Source: Aeoliella straminimaris (GTDB taxonomy: Bacteria; Planctomycetota; Planctomycetia; Pirellulales; Lacipirellulaceae). From it: 64,000 nucleotides of DNA. Every line of letters begins with the position of its first letter. The stretch's first letter is position 1. The notes under the pieces were generated by a model, which worked only from the letters and a program-made list of their open reading frames with translations, had not been told where the DNA came from and made no database searches. Location of the stretch: positions 558,001 to 622,000 of the forward strand of contig NZ_JAMXLR010000036.1 of assembly GCF_024054565.1 (NCBI RefSeq). Reading direction: 5' to 3'. The translations under genes and the position numbers were made by a program. Of the stretch, positions 17,849 to 27,252 are shown piece by piece.

Positions 17849-18271
17849 GTGACCAAAAAAGAGATTGTAAAGACCATCTCCGAGGAGATTGGGCTCACCC
17901 AGCTCAAGACCAAAGAGATCGTCCAGAAGACATTCGATGCGATAGTCGAGACGCTGGTCGAGGACCATCGGATCGAGCTACGCAATTTCGGTGTCTTCGA
18001 GGTAAAGAAGCGAGCGGCCCGCAAGGCTCGAAATCCCCGCACTGGCGAGAAGGTATCGGTTCCGGAGAAATTCGTCGTAACCTTTAAGCCTGGCAAGGAG
18101 ATGGAAGCACGGGTACGCGAGTTGGAACGGCGTGCCAACGAGGAACGCGAAGCCCGCGAGCGGGCGGAAGCGGAAGCAAAAGCAGCAGAGATGAATGGTT
18201 CGCTGGGCCATACGGCCCCCGCACCACCTCCACCCACGCCAACACCAAGCGAACAAACGAGTTACGAATAG
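17849..18271 (+). CDS. HU/IHF-family DNA-binding protein with C-terminal tail
   Basis: A 140-residue nucleoid protein. The GTG at 17849 follows GAGGAA by seven bases and gives the family start [16 protein letters not shown] longer frame from 17759 has no such support. The core (about 1-90) includes [14 protein letters not shown] and the DNA-arm segment [15 protein letters not shown]. Beyond the core is a 50-residue tail: a charged coiled coil rich in Glu, Arg and Ala, then a Pro-rich end ([12 protein letters not shown]). HU proteins bend and coat DNA. The role of the tail is unknown. Confidence 0.92.
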   Translation: MTKKEIVKTISEEIGLTQLKTKEIVQKTFDAIVETLVEDHRIELRNFGVFEVKKRAARKARNPRTGEKVSVPEKFVVTFKPGKEMEARVRELERRANEEREARERAEAEAKAAEMNGSLGHTAPAPPPPTPTPSEQTSYE

Positions 18272-18588
18272 TAGAGTAGTCAGCTGCAGAATTCTTCAAT
18301 GGAATGAAGAACGGCCGGCGACAAAACTCATCACCTGCGCAACTCGTTGGCCACAAAACACTTATCACCCATGAATTTTCTTTGCCAAGCCGAGCTTTTC
18401 GGACGGCGAAGGTGAGTTTTCGCGAAATTCAAAGGTTTCAACCGAATTCGCCATCCGAAAAGATTCGTTTGACACCGCACTTATCAACTAGCCGTTTCGG
18501 CGGCACCAGAGTAGCAGTCACGTCTCCCCGAGCTTCGAGGGCGCCCGCCCACTGAGCCGGTGGTTACTCAAGGAGGAGTACCAGTCCC
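18272..18588. other. Intergenic region of 317 bases after the HU-like gene
   Basis: Contains a hairpin, TTCTTCA (18292-18298) with TGAAGAA (18305-18311). A GCGACAAAACTC copy at 18318-18329 matches the motif cluster upstream of moaE. No coding frame is supported. Confidence 0.55.
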
Positions 18589-18807
18589 ATGCGTAAGTGG
18601 TTAATGACAGGTCTATTGGCCTGTGTCCTCACATCGAACGTCGGTTGCTTGATTCCGCTGTACTCCGGCGATCCGGCCCGTCGCGCCCGCGAGTTAATCT
18701 TCACCTCCGAAGACCTCAACGCGATTCTGGACGAATGGGAACGCATCTGGTTTCTCGACCAGCCTAGCCATTTGAAGCCGTTCGTGACGCACGGCGGCGT
18801 GATTTAG
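18589..18807 (+). CDS. Small predicted lipoprotein
   Basis: A 72-residue protein with a very strong Shine-Dalgarno (AAGGAGGAG, about 11 bases before the ATG). The N-terminus is a signal sequence, RKWLMTGLLACVLTSNVGC, with two possible lipobox cysteines (12 and 20). The later one fits the length better. The mature part, about 50 residues, has an acidic helix (EDLNAILDEWERIWFLDQP). I do not recognise the family. The strong ribosome site argues that it is real and well expressed. Confidence 0.7.
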   Translation: MRKWLMTGLLACVLTSNVGCLIPLYSGDPARRARELIFTSEDLNAILDEWERIWFLDQPSHLKPFVTHGGVI

Positions 18808-18918
18808 CATAGCTTGGCTCCATCCCGGCAACTGGGCCGCTCGCGTTGCTGCGAGGCGCGCGGTACATTGCCGGTTTGACCAACTAAACGCGAATCACTG
18901 CTGAGGACTACTGCGCTC

Positions 18919-19833
18919 GTGGACCTGTCCGTATCGCTCGGCCGACTGCGGCTACCCAACCCAGTCATGGTGGCCTCCGGCACGTTTGGGTACGCCCGCG
19001 AGATGCAGGGTCTGGTAGATCTTGGCCGGCTGGGTGGCATCCTGCCGAAGACCATCACCAAGCAGCCCCGGCCCGGCAACGCCCCCTGGCGAACCATCGA
19101 AACGCCCGCGGGGATGCTGAATTCCATCGGGCTGGACAACGACGGCATCGATTCGTTCCTCGAGAAGCTGATGCCCTACCTGGCGTCGCTCGGCGTGCCG
19201 ATCGTCGTGAGCGTGGCTGGCCGCAGCGCGGATGAGTTTGTGGAGCTCGCTCAGCAGCTCGACGGCGTCACGGGCGTGGCGGCCGTGGAACTGAACATAT
19301 CTTGCCCCAACGTGTCTGGTGGGGTGGACTTCGGCACCGATCCAGCAATGTGCGAGGACCTGGTGCGCCGCTGCCGCGAGGCAACCGAAGTGCCGATCCT
19401 GGCAAAGCTCACCCCCAACGTCACGCGCATCGCCGATATGGCGCGGGCTGCCTCGGCGGGCGGAGCGGACGCCCTGTCGATGATCAACACCTGCCTGGGC
19501 ATGGCGGTCGACTGGCGGAACCGCCGCCCAATGCTCGGCAACGTGATGGGCGGCCTCAGCGGCCCGGCCATCAAGCCAATCGCCCTGCGCTGCGTCTACC
19601 AGGCCCGGCAAGTGACAGACACCCCCATCATTGGCATCGGTGGCATCGCCAACATCAACGACGTGATGGAGTTCCTGGTGGCCGGCGCCACCGCCGTGCA
19701 ACTCGGTACCGTGAACTTTTACCACCCCCGGGCGTCTATGGAAGTGCTGGATGCGCTGCCGGGAGCTCTGGAAGAGCTAAGTGCGGGTTCGGTGACGGAG
19801 GTGGTTGGTACGCTGAACACGGAGAAGAAGTAA
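18919..19833 (+). CDS. pyrD: Dihydroorotate dehydrogenase, class 1
   Basis: Flavoenzyme that oxidises dihydroorotate to orotate in pyrimidine synthesis. The 304 residues start with a GTG at 18919. The FMN-binding TIM barrel has NPVMVASGTFGYA at the start and the catalytic Cys in ELNISCPNVSGG, as in class 1 enzymes; class 2 enzymes use Ser. IINTCLGMAVDW-like and IIGIGGIANINDVMEF phosphate-binding blocks are also visible. Class 1B enzymes pair with PyrK, but no pyrK is next to it. A small AGCGAGTT/AACTCGCT hairpin follows the stop. Confidence 0.93.
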   Translation: MDLSVSLGRLRLPNPVMVASGTFGYAREMQGLVDLGRLGGILPKTITKQPRPGNAPWRTIETPAGMLNSIGLDNDGIDSFLEKLMPYLASLGVPIVVSVAGRSADEFVELAQQLDGVTGVAAVELNISCPNVSGGVDFGTDPAMCEDLVRRCREATEVPILAKLTPNVTRIADMARAASAGGADALSMINTCLGMAVDWRNRRPMLGNVMGGLSGPAIKPIALRCVYQARQVTDTPIIGIGGIANINDVMEFLVAGATAVQLGTVNFYHPRASMEVLDALPGALEELSAGSVTEVVGTLNTEKK

Positions 19834-19912
19834 CGACTCCCGAATGGCGAGCGAGTTGAACTCGCTGTCAGTCGTTCTCAACCTCAACTAGCAATACGAT
19901 TCCTCATAAACC

Positions 19913-20779
19913 ATGCGATACACGTTCCTGCCATTATTGCTGACGTTCGCTACGACATTCCCGGCTATGGCGGTGGGCCAAGAATCGGCTGCCGAAGCGA
20001 AGGAGCCAAAGACGCAGGTCGAATCGCCGAAAGCAAAGAAGGTTGCCGAACAAGAGTCGACTTGGACTCCGCCTGCCTCGCCAGACCCGTTTCAGATTTT
20101 TCACCAAGCGAGACGCGACGCTGGTGCGGGGCGCTATGCGGATGCGCTTGCCAAGCACGTGTGGTTTCACGAGCACGCCTTGGAAGTGGATGAAAGCTAC
20201 TATGGAGTGCGGCTTTCGTATGCGTTGGAGGCCTGGAGCGAACTCGCCAAGGTCTACCCTCCGGCCAAGCAGAAGCTGCTGGAAACTCGCGATCAGGCGA
20301 AGGCTGATGCACTGACGCAGGGCGATCCTTTCAATGCGTTTAGCGACCTGCAGAGCATCAACGAAGTGCTGGGCCAATCTGCCATTACCGTCGATGTGTT
20401 CAAGGTACTAGTCAAAAAGAGTCGTCCCAAGGCCCGGAAGTTGTTCAGCATTGCCAAGAACGATCTTATGGCGAAGAAGGAATACGAGCTTTGCGGCGAG
20501 TTCCTGGACCCGGAAACGGACTTTGCCGGGTTCAAACGCAACTATGAGGAAACCGTTCGCCTGGCTGCCGAACCTGATTTTGGTGATAACCTGGCAGAGT
20601 TCGCGCGAAAGAGCTTCACGTACGAAGTGACATCCACCGTGGCCCTGCTGGTACTCAATGACCGTAAGCAGGAAGCGAGCGAGTTAGCGGACAAGGCGTC
20701 CAAGGTGCTGGACACCGCCGAGTTCAAACGCTCCCTGGACGAAGCCCTCGAAGGCAAGGTTCCACCACCGTGGCCGTAG
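19913..20779 (+). CDS. Secreted protein of unknown function
   Basis: A 288-residue protein with a signal peptide (RYTFLPLLLTFATTFPAMA) and a Lys/Glu-rich linker (about 23-50). A helical body begins PDPFQIFHQARRDAGAGRYADALAKHVWFHEHAL, which reads like a tetratricopeptide hairpin. The rest is alpha-helical with many lysines. I do not recognise a family. It lies between pyrD (80 bases) and trpS (63 bases) on the same strand, and nothing links it to either in function. Confidence 0.7.
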   Translation: MRYTFLPLLLTFATTFPAMAVGQESAAEAKEPKTQVESPKAKKVAEQESTWTPPASPDPFQIFHQARRDAGAGRYADALAKHVWFHEHALEVDESYYGVRLSYALEAWSELAKVYPPAKQKLLETRDQAKADALTQGDPFNAFSDLQSINEVLGQSAITVDVFKVLVKKSRPKARKLFSIAKNDLMAKKEYELCGEFLDPETDFAGFKRNYEETVRLAAEPDFGDNLAEFARKSFTYEVTSTVALLVLNDRKQEASELADKASKVLDTAEFKRSLDEALEGKVPPPWP

Positions 20780-20800
20780 ACTCCCAGTGGCCCATCCACA

Positions 20801-20836
20801 CCCTGACCCCCGACCACTGAATCCTCACCCCTCCCA
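20801..20836. repeat. CCCTGA-type short-period repeat before trpS
   Basis: CCCTGACCCC, CGACCACTGA and ATCCTCACCCC units fill the gap between the preceding stop and the trpS ATG. They resemble the run at 8800-8825. Confidence 0.5.
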
Positions 20837-20841
20837 CAACC

Positions 20842-21813
20842 ATGCGCGTACTCTCCGGCATCCAACCCACTGGCCCGTTTCACTGGGGTAATTACTTCGG
20901 CGCCATTCAGCAGTACATCGAGCTGCAGGACGTGGCGACCGAGTCATATTACTTCATTGCCAACCTGCACGCGCTGAACACCGTGCGGGACAAGGCGCTC
21001 TTGCAGCAGTATACGCTCGACGGGGCGACGGACCTGTTGGCCCTGGGGCTCGATCCCGAGAAGGCCGTGTTGTTTGTGCAGAGCGATGTGCCGGAGGTGA
21101 GCCAGCTTTGTTGGTTGTTGTTGACCGGCACGCCAATGGGGCTATTGGAGCGGTGCGTCAGCTATAAGGACAAGATTGCCAAGGGGATGAAGGCCGACGC
21201 AGGGCTGTTCACCTACCCCGTGCTGCAGGCGGCTGACATCCTGGCGTACGACGCCGACATCGTGCCGGTGGGCGAGGATCAGCTGCAGCACATCGAGGTG
21301 TGCCGCGACATTGCCGGCTCGTTCAATCATCACTTCGGCGAGACGTTCGTCATGCCCAAGGGCAAGGTGCTCGACCAGAGCGCCAAAGTGCCGGGCCTCG
21401 ATGGCGAGAAGATGAGCAAGAGCTACAACAACACGCTGGCCGTGTTCGAAGAGGAGAAGAAGCAGCGTAAGCAGATCATGCGAATCCAGACCGACAGCCG
21501 CCCAATGGAAGATCCCAAAGATCCCGAAGGCGACGTGCTGATGGACCTCTACAAGCTGGTTGCCACCGAAGAACAGGTGGCCGAGATGAGCGAGACCTAC
21601 CGCAAAGGTGGTTTCGGTTACGGCGAGGTCAAGAAAGCCCTGGCCAACGCGGCCCAGGAGTACTGGGGCGAAGTACGAGAGCGCCGCGCGGAGTTCGCCG
21701 CCAAGCCCGAATTGGTTCGCGAGATCCTGGCTGCCGGCGCCGAGAAGGCGCGGGGTAAAGCCAGTGCCGTCTTGAAGCGAGCTCAAGAGGCGTGCGGCGT
21801 CGTGGGGTGGTGA
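20842..21813 (+). CDS. trpS: Tryptophanyl-tRNA synthetase
   Basis: Class I synthetase charging tRNA-Trp. The 323 residues have the normal bacterial length. The HIGH-equivalent motif is in [17 protein letters not shown] near the N-terminus, and KMSKS is in [12 protein letters not shown] near residue 193. Tryptophan-pocket blocks such as [25 protein letters not shown] are intact. It follows the secreted protein gene by 63 bases and has no Shine-Dalgarno in the repeat-filled gap. Confidence 0.96.
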   Translation: MRVLSGIQPTGPFHWGNYFGAIQQYIELQDVATESYYFIANLHALNTVRDKALLQQYTLDGATDLLALGLDPEKAVLFVQSDVPEVSQLCWLLLTGTPMGLLERCVSYKDKIAKGMKADAGLFTYPVLQAADILAYDADIVPVGEDQLQHIEVCRDIAGSFNHHFGETFVMPKGKVLDQSAKVPGLDGEKMSKSYNNTLAVFEEEKKQRKQIMRIQTDSRPMEDPKDPEGDVLMDLYKLVATEEQVAEMSETYRKGGFGYGEVKKALANAAQEYWGEVRERRAEFAAKPELVREILAAGAEKARGKASAVLKRAQEACGVVGW

Positions 21814-21980
21814 TTCCAATCGCCCCGGTTGTCAGTACGACGACCAGTCTGATCGCGCTCGATCCGCCCGGGCAATCCCGTGAAGGGCTTTTCTCTGCGA
21901 GGCATGGCGAACGTCGCCGCGGTATGTAACTTGCGTCGATGCACAGTAACGGGCTTCTAACTGTTACCACGGAGCGCACG

Positions 21981-22889
21981 ATGGGTTACTGCATTGAACC
22001 GGGCGAACCGCTCGGACCCGCGATCAAGCGAATTGCCAACGAACAAATCGAGCGGGCGATGGTCGAAGTGAACAACGCAGCCGAGGATCGAAACCATGCG
22101 ATCCACCAAGTTCGCAAGCATTGCAAGAAGCTGCGCGGGTTGTTGCGGCTGGTGCGGCCGGGCATTGATTTCTACAAAGGCGAGAATCGCGCGTTCCGCG
22201 ACGCTGCCCGGCCGCTTTCCGAAGCACGCGATTGGGAGGCGATGGCCGAGACCTACGACATGGTAATGGACCACTACGAAGATGAGGTCGAACGGAGCGA
22301 CTTTGCCCACATTCGGCGAGCGCTGACCATCGAGAAGCAGAACATCGTCAATACCGACGAAATGGGCGAGAGGCTGTGCGCGTTCCATGCAAAGATGGTC
22401 GATACCCAGCAGCGGGTGGAAGACTGGTCGCTCGAAAAGTCGCCCGGCAAGTCGATTCAGAAAGGCGTCGCCAAGACCTACGGCCGAGCTACCAATGCGA
22501 TGGCCGCCGCCTACGACGACCCGACCCCCGATCGGTTTCACCAGTGGCGTAAGCGAGCCAAATACCATTGGTACCATGCCCGGCTTCTGGAGGAGCTATG
22601 GCCGGCCATGGTCAAACCGTATCGTCGCGAAGTGAAGCAAGTTAGCAGTGCGCTGGGCGACCACCATGACCTGGCCATATTGGCCGGCAAGTTAAATTCC
22701 GAACCCGAACTGTTTGGTGGCGGTCATGATGTTGAGCAACTTGCTAAACTTGCTGATGATATGCGGGCCAACATTGAACACGAACTGCGCTGTCGCGGGC
22801 GACGGCTCTTCGCTTTCAAGCCGAAGCAGGTAGGAAAACTGGCGAGACGAACCTTCGAAGGGAACGTGCACGACTTGGTCGTGGCATGA
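21981..22889 (+). CDS. CHAD domain protein
   Basis: A 302-residue helical protein. The ATG at 21981 has GGAG about ten bases upstream and gives MGYCIEPGEPLGPAIKRI; the frame upstream to 21939 lacks support. The CHAD signature is present: conserved His and basic residues in AIHQVRKHCKKLRGLLRLVRP, RDWEAMAETYDMV, and HQWRKRAKYHWYHARLLEELWP plus SSALGDHHDLAIL. CHAD domains bind polyphosphate through these basic helices. No CYTH or polyphosphate kinase gene is adjacent. A second CHAD gene lies at 31333. Confidence 0.88.
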   Translation: MGYCIEPGEPLGPAIKRIANEQIERAMVEVNNAAEDRNHAIHQVRKHCKKLRGLLRLVRPGIDFYKGENRAFRDAARPLSEARDWEAMAETYDMVMDHYEDEVERSDFAHIRRALTIEKQNIVNTDEMGERLCAFHAKMVDTQQRVEDWSLEKSPGKSIQKGVAKTYGRATNAMAAAYDDPTPDRFHQWRKRAKYHWYHARLLEELWPAMVKPYRREVKQVSSALGDHHDLAILAGKLNSEPELFGGGHDVEQLAKLADDMRANIEHELRCRGRRLFAFKPKQVGKLARRTFEGNVHDLVVA

Positions 22890-22950
22890 TCCTCAATCGA
22901 GGTGCGTTTCGACCCTCGACTTTGTGGAGGTGGCTGTCCATACTGGCCGG

Positions 22951-24090
22951 ATGAAATTTCGAACACGCGCTATTCACGTTGGTAACGAACCCTGTCCGCA
23001 GACTGGTGCTGTGGTGCCGCCCATCTATCTGGCGAGCACTTTCATGCAGCACGAGGCCGGCAAGTGGCGAGACTTTGACTACTCGCGGAGCGGCAATCCC
23101 ACGCGGTCGTGCTTCGAGCACACCATCTCCGAACTCGAGGGGGGCGCCGGAGCCATGGCCTTCGCTACGGGCATGGCGGCCACCACTTGTGTGATGGCGA
23201 TGCTCAAGTCGGGCGACCATGTCCTGTGCGGCAGCGACATCTACGGCGGCACCTATCGATTGCTGCACAAAGTGTCCAACCGCGCGGGCATCGAGACCTC
23301 GCTGGCCGACTCCACCGACTCGGTAGCATTTGCCAAGGCGATTCAGCCGAACACGAAGCTCGTATGGATCGAGTCGCCCGGCAATCCGCGGATGACGATT
23401 ACCGACATCGCCGCTTGTGCGAAGATCGCCCACGACGCCGGCGCGCTGTTAGGTGTCGACAACACGTTTGCCACGCCTGTGCTCACCCGACCGATCGAGC
23501 TAGGCGCGGATATCGTGATGCACTCTGCCACCAAGTATATCGGTGGCCATAGCGACATCATGGGTGGCGTGCTGGTGGCAAACACCAAGGAGTTGTACGA
23601 CGAGTTGTACTTCGTTGCCAACGCCACCGGCGCGATCATGTCGCCGCTGGAGTCGTACCTCTGCTCGCGGGGTCTCAAGACGTTGGAACTGCGCGTACGC
23701 GAGCAGTCGAAGACCGCCCTGCTGCTGGCCGAGTGGCTCGACACCCACCCTCGCGTGGCGTGCGTTCGCTATCCGGGCTTGCCCACGCACCCGGGGCATG
23801 ACCTGGCCGCCAAGCAGATGGAGGGTGGCTTTGGGGCAATGATGTCGTTCGACCTGGACGGCTCGTTCGACGACACCAAGCGAGTGGTCGAGTCGACCAA
23901 GCTGTTCCACCTGGCGGTGAGCCTCGGTGCGGTGGAGTCGTTGATCGAACAGCCGGCGAGTATGTCGCACGCCAGCTACGACGCCGCGGACCGGGCGAAG
24001 CACGGCATTACCGACGGTATGATCCGCTTGAGTGTCGGCCTGGAAGATTTTGAAGACCTTCGTGATGATCTGACGCAAGCGATCGGGTAG
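22951..24090 (+). CDS. Cystathionine gamma-synthase/beta-lyase family PLP enzyme
   Basis: A 379-residue PLP enzyme of the Cys/Met metabolism family. Key blocks are FRTRAIHVGNEP, the YSRSGNPTR cofactor loop, AFATGMAATTCVMAML, and the PLP lysine in HSATKYIGGHSDIMGG (about residue 199). The C-terminal RLSVGLEDFEDLRDDL ends as in MetB and MetC. The ATG at 22951 is chosen, although a GTG nine codons upstream is possible. It would act in transsulphuration between cysteine and methionine. Synthase, beta-lyase and gamma-lyase cannot be told apart here. Confidence 0.92.
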   Translation: MKFRTRAIHVGNEPCPQTGAVVPPIYLASTFMQHEAGKWRDFDYSRSGNPTRSCFEHTISELEGGAGAMAFATGMAATTCVMAMLKSGDHVLCGSDIYGGTYRLLHKVSNRAGIETSLADSTDSVAFAKAIQPNTKLVWIESPGNPRMTITDIAACAKIAHDAGALLGVDNTFATPVLTRPIELGADIVMHSATKYIGGHSDIMGGVLVANTKELYDELYFVANATGAIMSPLESYLCSRGLKTLELRVREQSKTALLLAEWLDTHPRVACVRYPGLPTHPGHDLAAKQMEGGFGAMMSFDLDGSFDDTKRVVESTKLFHLAVSLGAVESLIEQPASMSHASYDAADRAKHGITDGMIRLSVGLEDFEDLRDDLTQAIG

Positions 24091-24180
24091 TTGACTACTT
24101 ACCCGGAGTCGCAAGACTTCGAATGTCGCGAATCTGATGTTTAGCGAGTCCAGCTACAATTCATCCAGAGGTTTTCCGTC

Positions 24181-24546
24181 ATGTCCAAGCCGACCGTTGC
24201 CATCGTTGGCGCTAGTGCCGACGCTTCGAAGTATGGCCACATGTCACTGCAAGCGCACCACGCCGCGGGGTACGACGTCTATCCCGTCAATCCCAAGGGG
24301 GGCGAAATTGAGGGGCTCACGGTCTACACGTCGCTCGCCGAAGTGCCGGTCGAGCACCTCAATCGCATTAGCGTCTACCTGCCGCCAGCCGTCGGGCTGA
24401 CCGTGCTGGACGAGATTGCCGAGAAGGGCTGCGACGAACTGTGGCTCAACCCAGGAAGCGACGCCCCCGAAGTAGTGGCCCGAGCCCGCGAGTTGGGACT
24501 GAACGTGGTTCAAGCTTGCAGTATCGTGGACGCCAAGTTGAATTAG
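24181..24546 (+). CDS. CoA-binding protein (YccU type)
   Basis: A 121-residue single Rossmann-like CoA-binding domain. It opens KPTVAIVGASADASKYGH, followed by GYDVYPVNPKGGEIEGLTVYTSL and the LWLNPGSDAPEVVARARELGLNVV end. Such proteins are related to the CoA-binding part of succinyl-CoA synthetase. Their role is mostly unknown. AGAGG lies about ten bases before the ATG. It follows the PLP enzyme by 90 bases. Confidence 0.88.
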   Translation: MSKPTVAIVGASADASKYGHMSLQAHHAAGYDVYPVNPKGGEIEGLTVYTSLAEVPVEHLNRISVYLPPAVGLTVLDEIAEKGCDELWLNPGSDAPEVVARARELGLNVVQACSIVDAKLN

Positions 24547-24783
24547 ATTTCGGCAGTTGCTGCACCGTCATGTCTTCAATGGACGGTGGAGTGTTTTCGC
24601 AGACGATTAAATTCCACGGATAGCTACAGTTGTTTCTTGACCACGACTGTTGCCAGGCGTTAAGTTCTAGCCATACATGTTGTGCAGCCCGGGCCAGTTG
24701 ACCCTCCTTGTCAAATGGGTTTGCACCAATAGGGGCAGTCGTAGCTTTGCGCTACGCGTCTTTATTCCGTGAGGTAAGTTCTA

Positions 24784-25617
24784 ATGAGTAGGAAGAATGT
24801 TTGTGGGATGCTATGGCTGCTGGCCATGGCAATGTGGGCCGCGGCGTCTGGCGCGGCCTTGTCGGCAACTCTAGCCGATGCCGACTACAACGCTGATGGC
24901 AATCTCGGTCTTTCCGACTACAACGGATGGCTGGCCGCGAAGGGCGACATCGAAACGTTGGATGTATGGCGGGCCAATTTTGGTACTGAGGTGCCTGACG
25001 CTACCGTGCCGGCCCCCGTTGTTCAGAGCTTTGATGCAGGAACTGGCCCCCACGCCACGGCCGTCGGCATTTTCGACGGTGAGTTCATCAACTGGACCGT
25101 CTACTTCGTTCCGGATGCGGCTGGTTTCTTCGATCCGCCCACCGATGTGCCCGATCGTGGTGTGGGAACAAGCATGGCCGTCGGTTTCAGCTACGAAGTG
25201 CCTGAGGGAACTTTGATTCCTTCCAGTGTCATGCGGTTGAATCCATTCGATCCCGACGACATTTCTGGAGATGCGTTTCCCGGGATTGATCCCTATTCTG
25301 GCAATGCGGTTGTCGAGGGAATTCAGGTCTATCAGTCAACGTCTTCCCAACTGGCGACCGGCAGCGTAGATGCTATTTTCCTGCCGGCAGGGTCTGAGTG
25401 GATCACCGAGATGGGCCCGGCACCCGCCATGAAGTTCACTACGACCTCAGAGGGCGATATGCTCACGTTCGGTGGTGAAGTGGCGCAGGAGATTCCTGGA
25501 ACATCGGGCCTGTTTACTCTCGCCACGCAAACCGTTGGCGCCGTACCCGAGCCCAGCACGGTGCTGCTTCTTGGACTGACGCTCACTTTTGCCGCAGTAG
25601 CTTGTCGCCGTCGATAG
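24784..25617 (+). CDS. PEP-CTERM sorted exported protein with dockerin-like loop
   Basis: A 277-residue exported protein. The signal peptide spans about 1-28. Residues about 32-65 (DADYNADGNLGLSDYNGW, then VWRANFG) form a calcium-binding loop like half of a type I dockerin, common in planctomycete secreted proteins. A beta-rich middle follows with no recognised family. The C-terminus has the sorting signal VPEPSTVLLLGLTLTF and ends in RRR, as in PEP-CTERM substrates of exosortase. No exosortase is in the window. A small CGTAGC/GCTACG hairpin lies 40 bases upstream, and a strong terminator follows. Confidence 0.85.
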   Translation: MSRKNVCGMLWLLAMAMWAAASGAALSATLADADYNADGNLGLSDYNGWLAAKGDIETLDVWRANFGTEVPDATVPAPVVQSFDAGTGPHATAVGIFDGEFINWTVYFVPDAAGFFDPPTDVPDRGVGTSMAVGFSYEVPEGTLIPSSVMRLNPFDPDDISGDAFPGIDPYSGNAVVEGIQVYQSTSSQLATGSVDAIFLPAGSEWITEMGPAPAMKFTTTSEGDMLTFGGEVAQEIPGTSGLFTLATQTVGAVPEPSTVLLLGLTLTFAAVACRRR

Positions 25618-25648
25618 CGGCGGCCCTCGATAACTTCGCGAAACTCGT

Positions 25649-25682
25649 AGCAGCCTGCGGAACGTCCGCAGGCTGCTTTTTT
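25649..25682 (+). terminator. Rho-independent terminator after the PEP-CTERM gene
   Basis: AGCAGCCTGCGGA (25649-25661) pairs perfectly with TCCGCAGGCTGCT (25665-25677) around a three-base loop, ending in a run of six T residues. Confidence 0.93.
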
Positions 25683-25806
25683 GCGTGCGACGTTTTGACG
25701 CATTCACGTTGCGGACATTCGTGGTAGGATTAAGCGTTCAAAAGTTCTGCACGCCCACGGGCGTGCAGAGTCTAAGTGACATCTTCCACGCACCTCCCGG
25801 CGACAC

Positions 25807-27204
25807 GTGTTTCCTTACTACCCGATTAACGAATTCGGCCCTGTGATGAAGGGGATGGTGATCGGAGGGCTGGGGATCTTTCACGTGTTTCTGGCACAGT
25901 TTGCCATCGGTGGTGGCATGCTGCTCTGCTATTTTCAGTGGCGCGACAATCGCTACGGCGACACGCTCGCCAGGCGTTTTGTCGACGGCTATTTCCGCTG
26001 GCTGGTGCTGGTTAGTTTCGTCACCGGGGCACTCACCGGTGTGGCCATGTGGTTCACGACCATCCAGGTCAGCCCACGGACCATCGGCATGATGGTCGAC
26101 GAGTTCCACTGGCTGTGGGCCACGGAGTGGACGTTCTTCTGCCTGGAAGTGGCCAGTGGGTACGCTTTCTACCGCTATGCCAAGGTGCTGGACGGCCGTA
26201 CGCGGCTAGCGCTCTTAGTGCTGTACGCGATTGCTGCCTGGATGAGTTTGTTCTGGATCAACGGCATCCTGTCCTGGCAACTGACCCCAGGCGGCTGGTT
26301 GGACGATGGCAGTGTATGGAGCGGCTTTTTTAACGCGACGTTCTGGCCTTCGCTCATCTACCGCACACTCGCCAGCATGGCGATCGCCGCATTGGTGGCG
26401 GCCGTGGTGGTGAACCTGGCACCCAGCTTCGACCAGGAGGAGAAGCTCACGCTGGTCCGCCGGGTGTTCTGGTTCCTCGCGCCGATGGCGCTGATGCCGA
26501 TTATCGGCGGCTGGTTTTTGGCGGTGCTGCCGGAAGATAGTCGCGGCTGGGTGATGGGGGGTAGCATTGCCATGACGCTGTTCTTTGCCCTGGGTGCGGC
26601 ATCTTCGCTGTTGATCGGCGCCTACGCTTTTGCGATGCTGGTCAAACCCCGCTTGTTTGTGAACGGCGCGACCGCGGCGCTGCTGTGTGCGCTGGCTTTC
26701 GGGGCCACGGCCGGTGGCGAGTTCGTTCGCGAGGGAGTCCGCAAGCCGTACACGGTGCGGCACACGTTGTACTCCAACAGCATCACCGAAGACGAGGTGG
26801 CACACTTCCGTGAAGTGGGCTCCGTGACGAACGATCCCTATCCTTTGGTCGCCCCCGAGCAATATCCCAGCGATCAACTAGGGCTCGGCGCCAAGGTGTT
26901 TCGCATGCAGTGCGGTATCTGCCACACGATCGACGGCGCCAACGGACTGGTGCATCTGGCGGGTACGTGGAGCGTCGACCAACTACGGCTGAACATCGCC
27001 CAATTGCAACACACCAAACCGTTCATGCCGCCATTCGCTGGAACGCCAGAAGAACTGGAAGCCTTGGTCCAACTGATCCGCTGGGAGGGCGAGCACCGAC
27101 CCGAACAGTGGGGCGAGACCAGTGACCCAGCAGTGCTGGAGGGCATTGCCGAATACATGAAAGCTGCAGGCACGCAGTCGATGGTGTCGCGGCCAGAACA
27201 GTGA
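25807..27204 (+). CDS. Cytochrome bd-like subunit I fused to cytochrome c
   Basis: A 465-residue membrane protein. About eight hydrophobic segments resemble CydA: a His early in the first one (GLGIFHVFLAQFAIGGGM, His 26) and glutamates in TEWTFFCLEVASGYAF. The long quinol-binding Q loop of true CydA is missing. After the last segment comes a cytochrome c domain with CGICH near residue 368 and a likely axial Met in PFMPPFAG near 405. This layout fits the non-quinol-oxidising branches of the bd superfamily, where electrons enter through haem c. The start is a GTG at 25807. It is followed after 48 bases by its likely partner subunit. Confidence 0.7.
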   Translation: MFPYYPINEFGPVMKGMVIGGLGIFHVFLAQFAIGGGMLLCYFQWRDNRYGDTLARRFVDGYFRWLVLVSFVTGALTGVAMWFTTIQVSPRTIGMMVDEFHWLWATEWTFFCLEVASGYAFYRYAKVLDGRTRLALLVLYAIAAWMSLFWINGILSWQLTPGGWLDDGSVWSGFFNATFWPSLIYRTLASMAIAALVAAVVVNLAPSFDQEEKLTLVRRVFWFLAPMALMPIIGGWFLAVLPEDSRGWVMGGSIAMTLFFALGAASSLLIGAYAFAMLVKPRLFVNGATAALLCALAFGATAGGEFVREGVRKPYTVRHTLYSNSITEDEVAHFREVGSVTNDPYPLVAPEQYPSDQLGLGAKVFRMQCGICHTIDGANGLVHLAGTWSVDQLRLNIAQLQHTKPFMPPFAGTPEELEALVQLIRWEGEHRPEQWGETSDPAVLEGIAEYMKAAGTQSMVSRPEQ

Positions 27205-27252
27205 GGTGGATACATTTCGTCAGTAGTCATTCGGAAGTCCGTCATTCAATAA

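Noticed and set aside
17653..18087. A 144-codon frame overlapping the HU-like gene
   Set aside because: It is in another frame over a clear HU coding sequence and has no recognisable motif.
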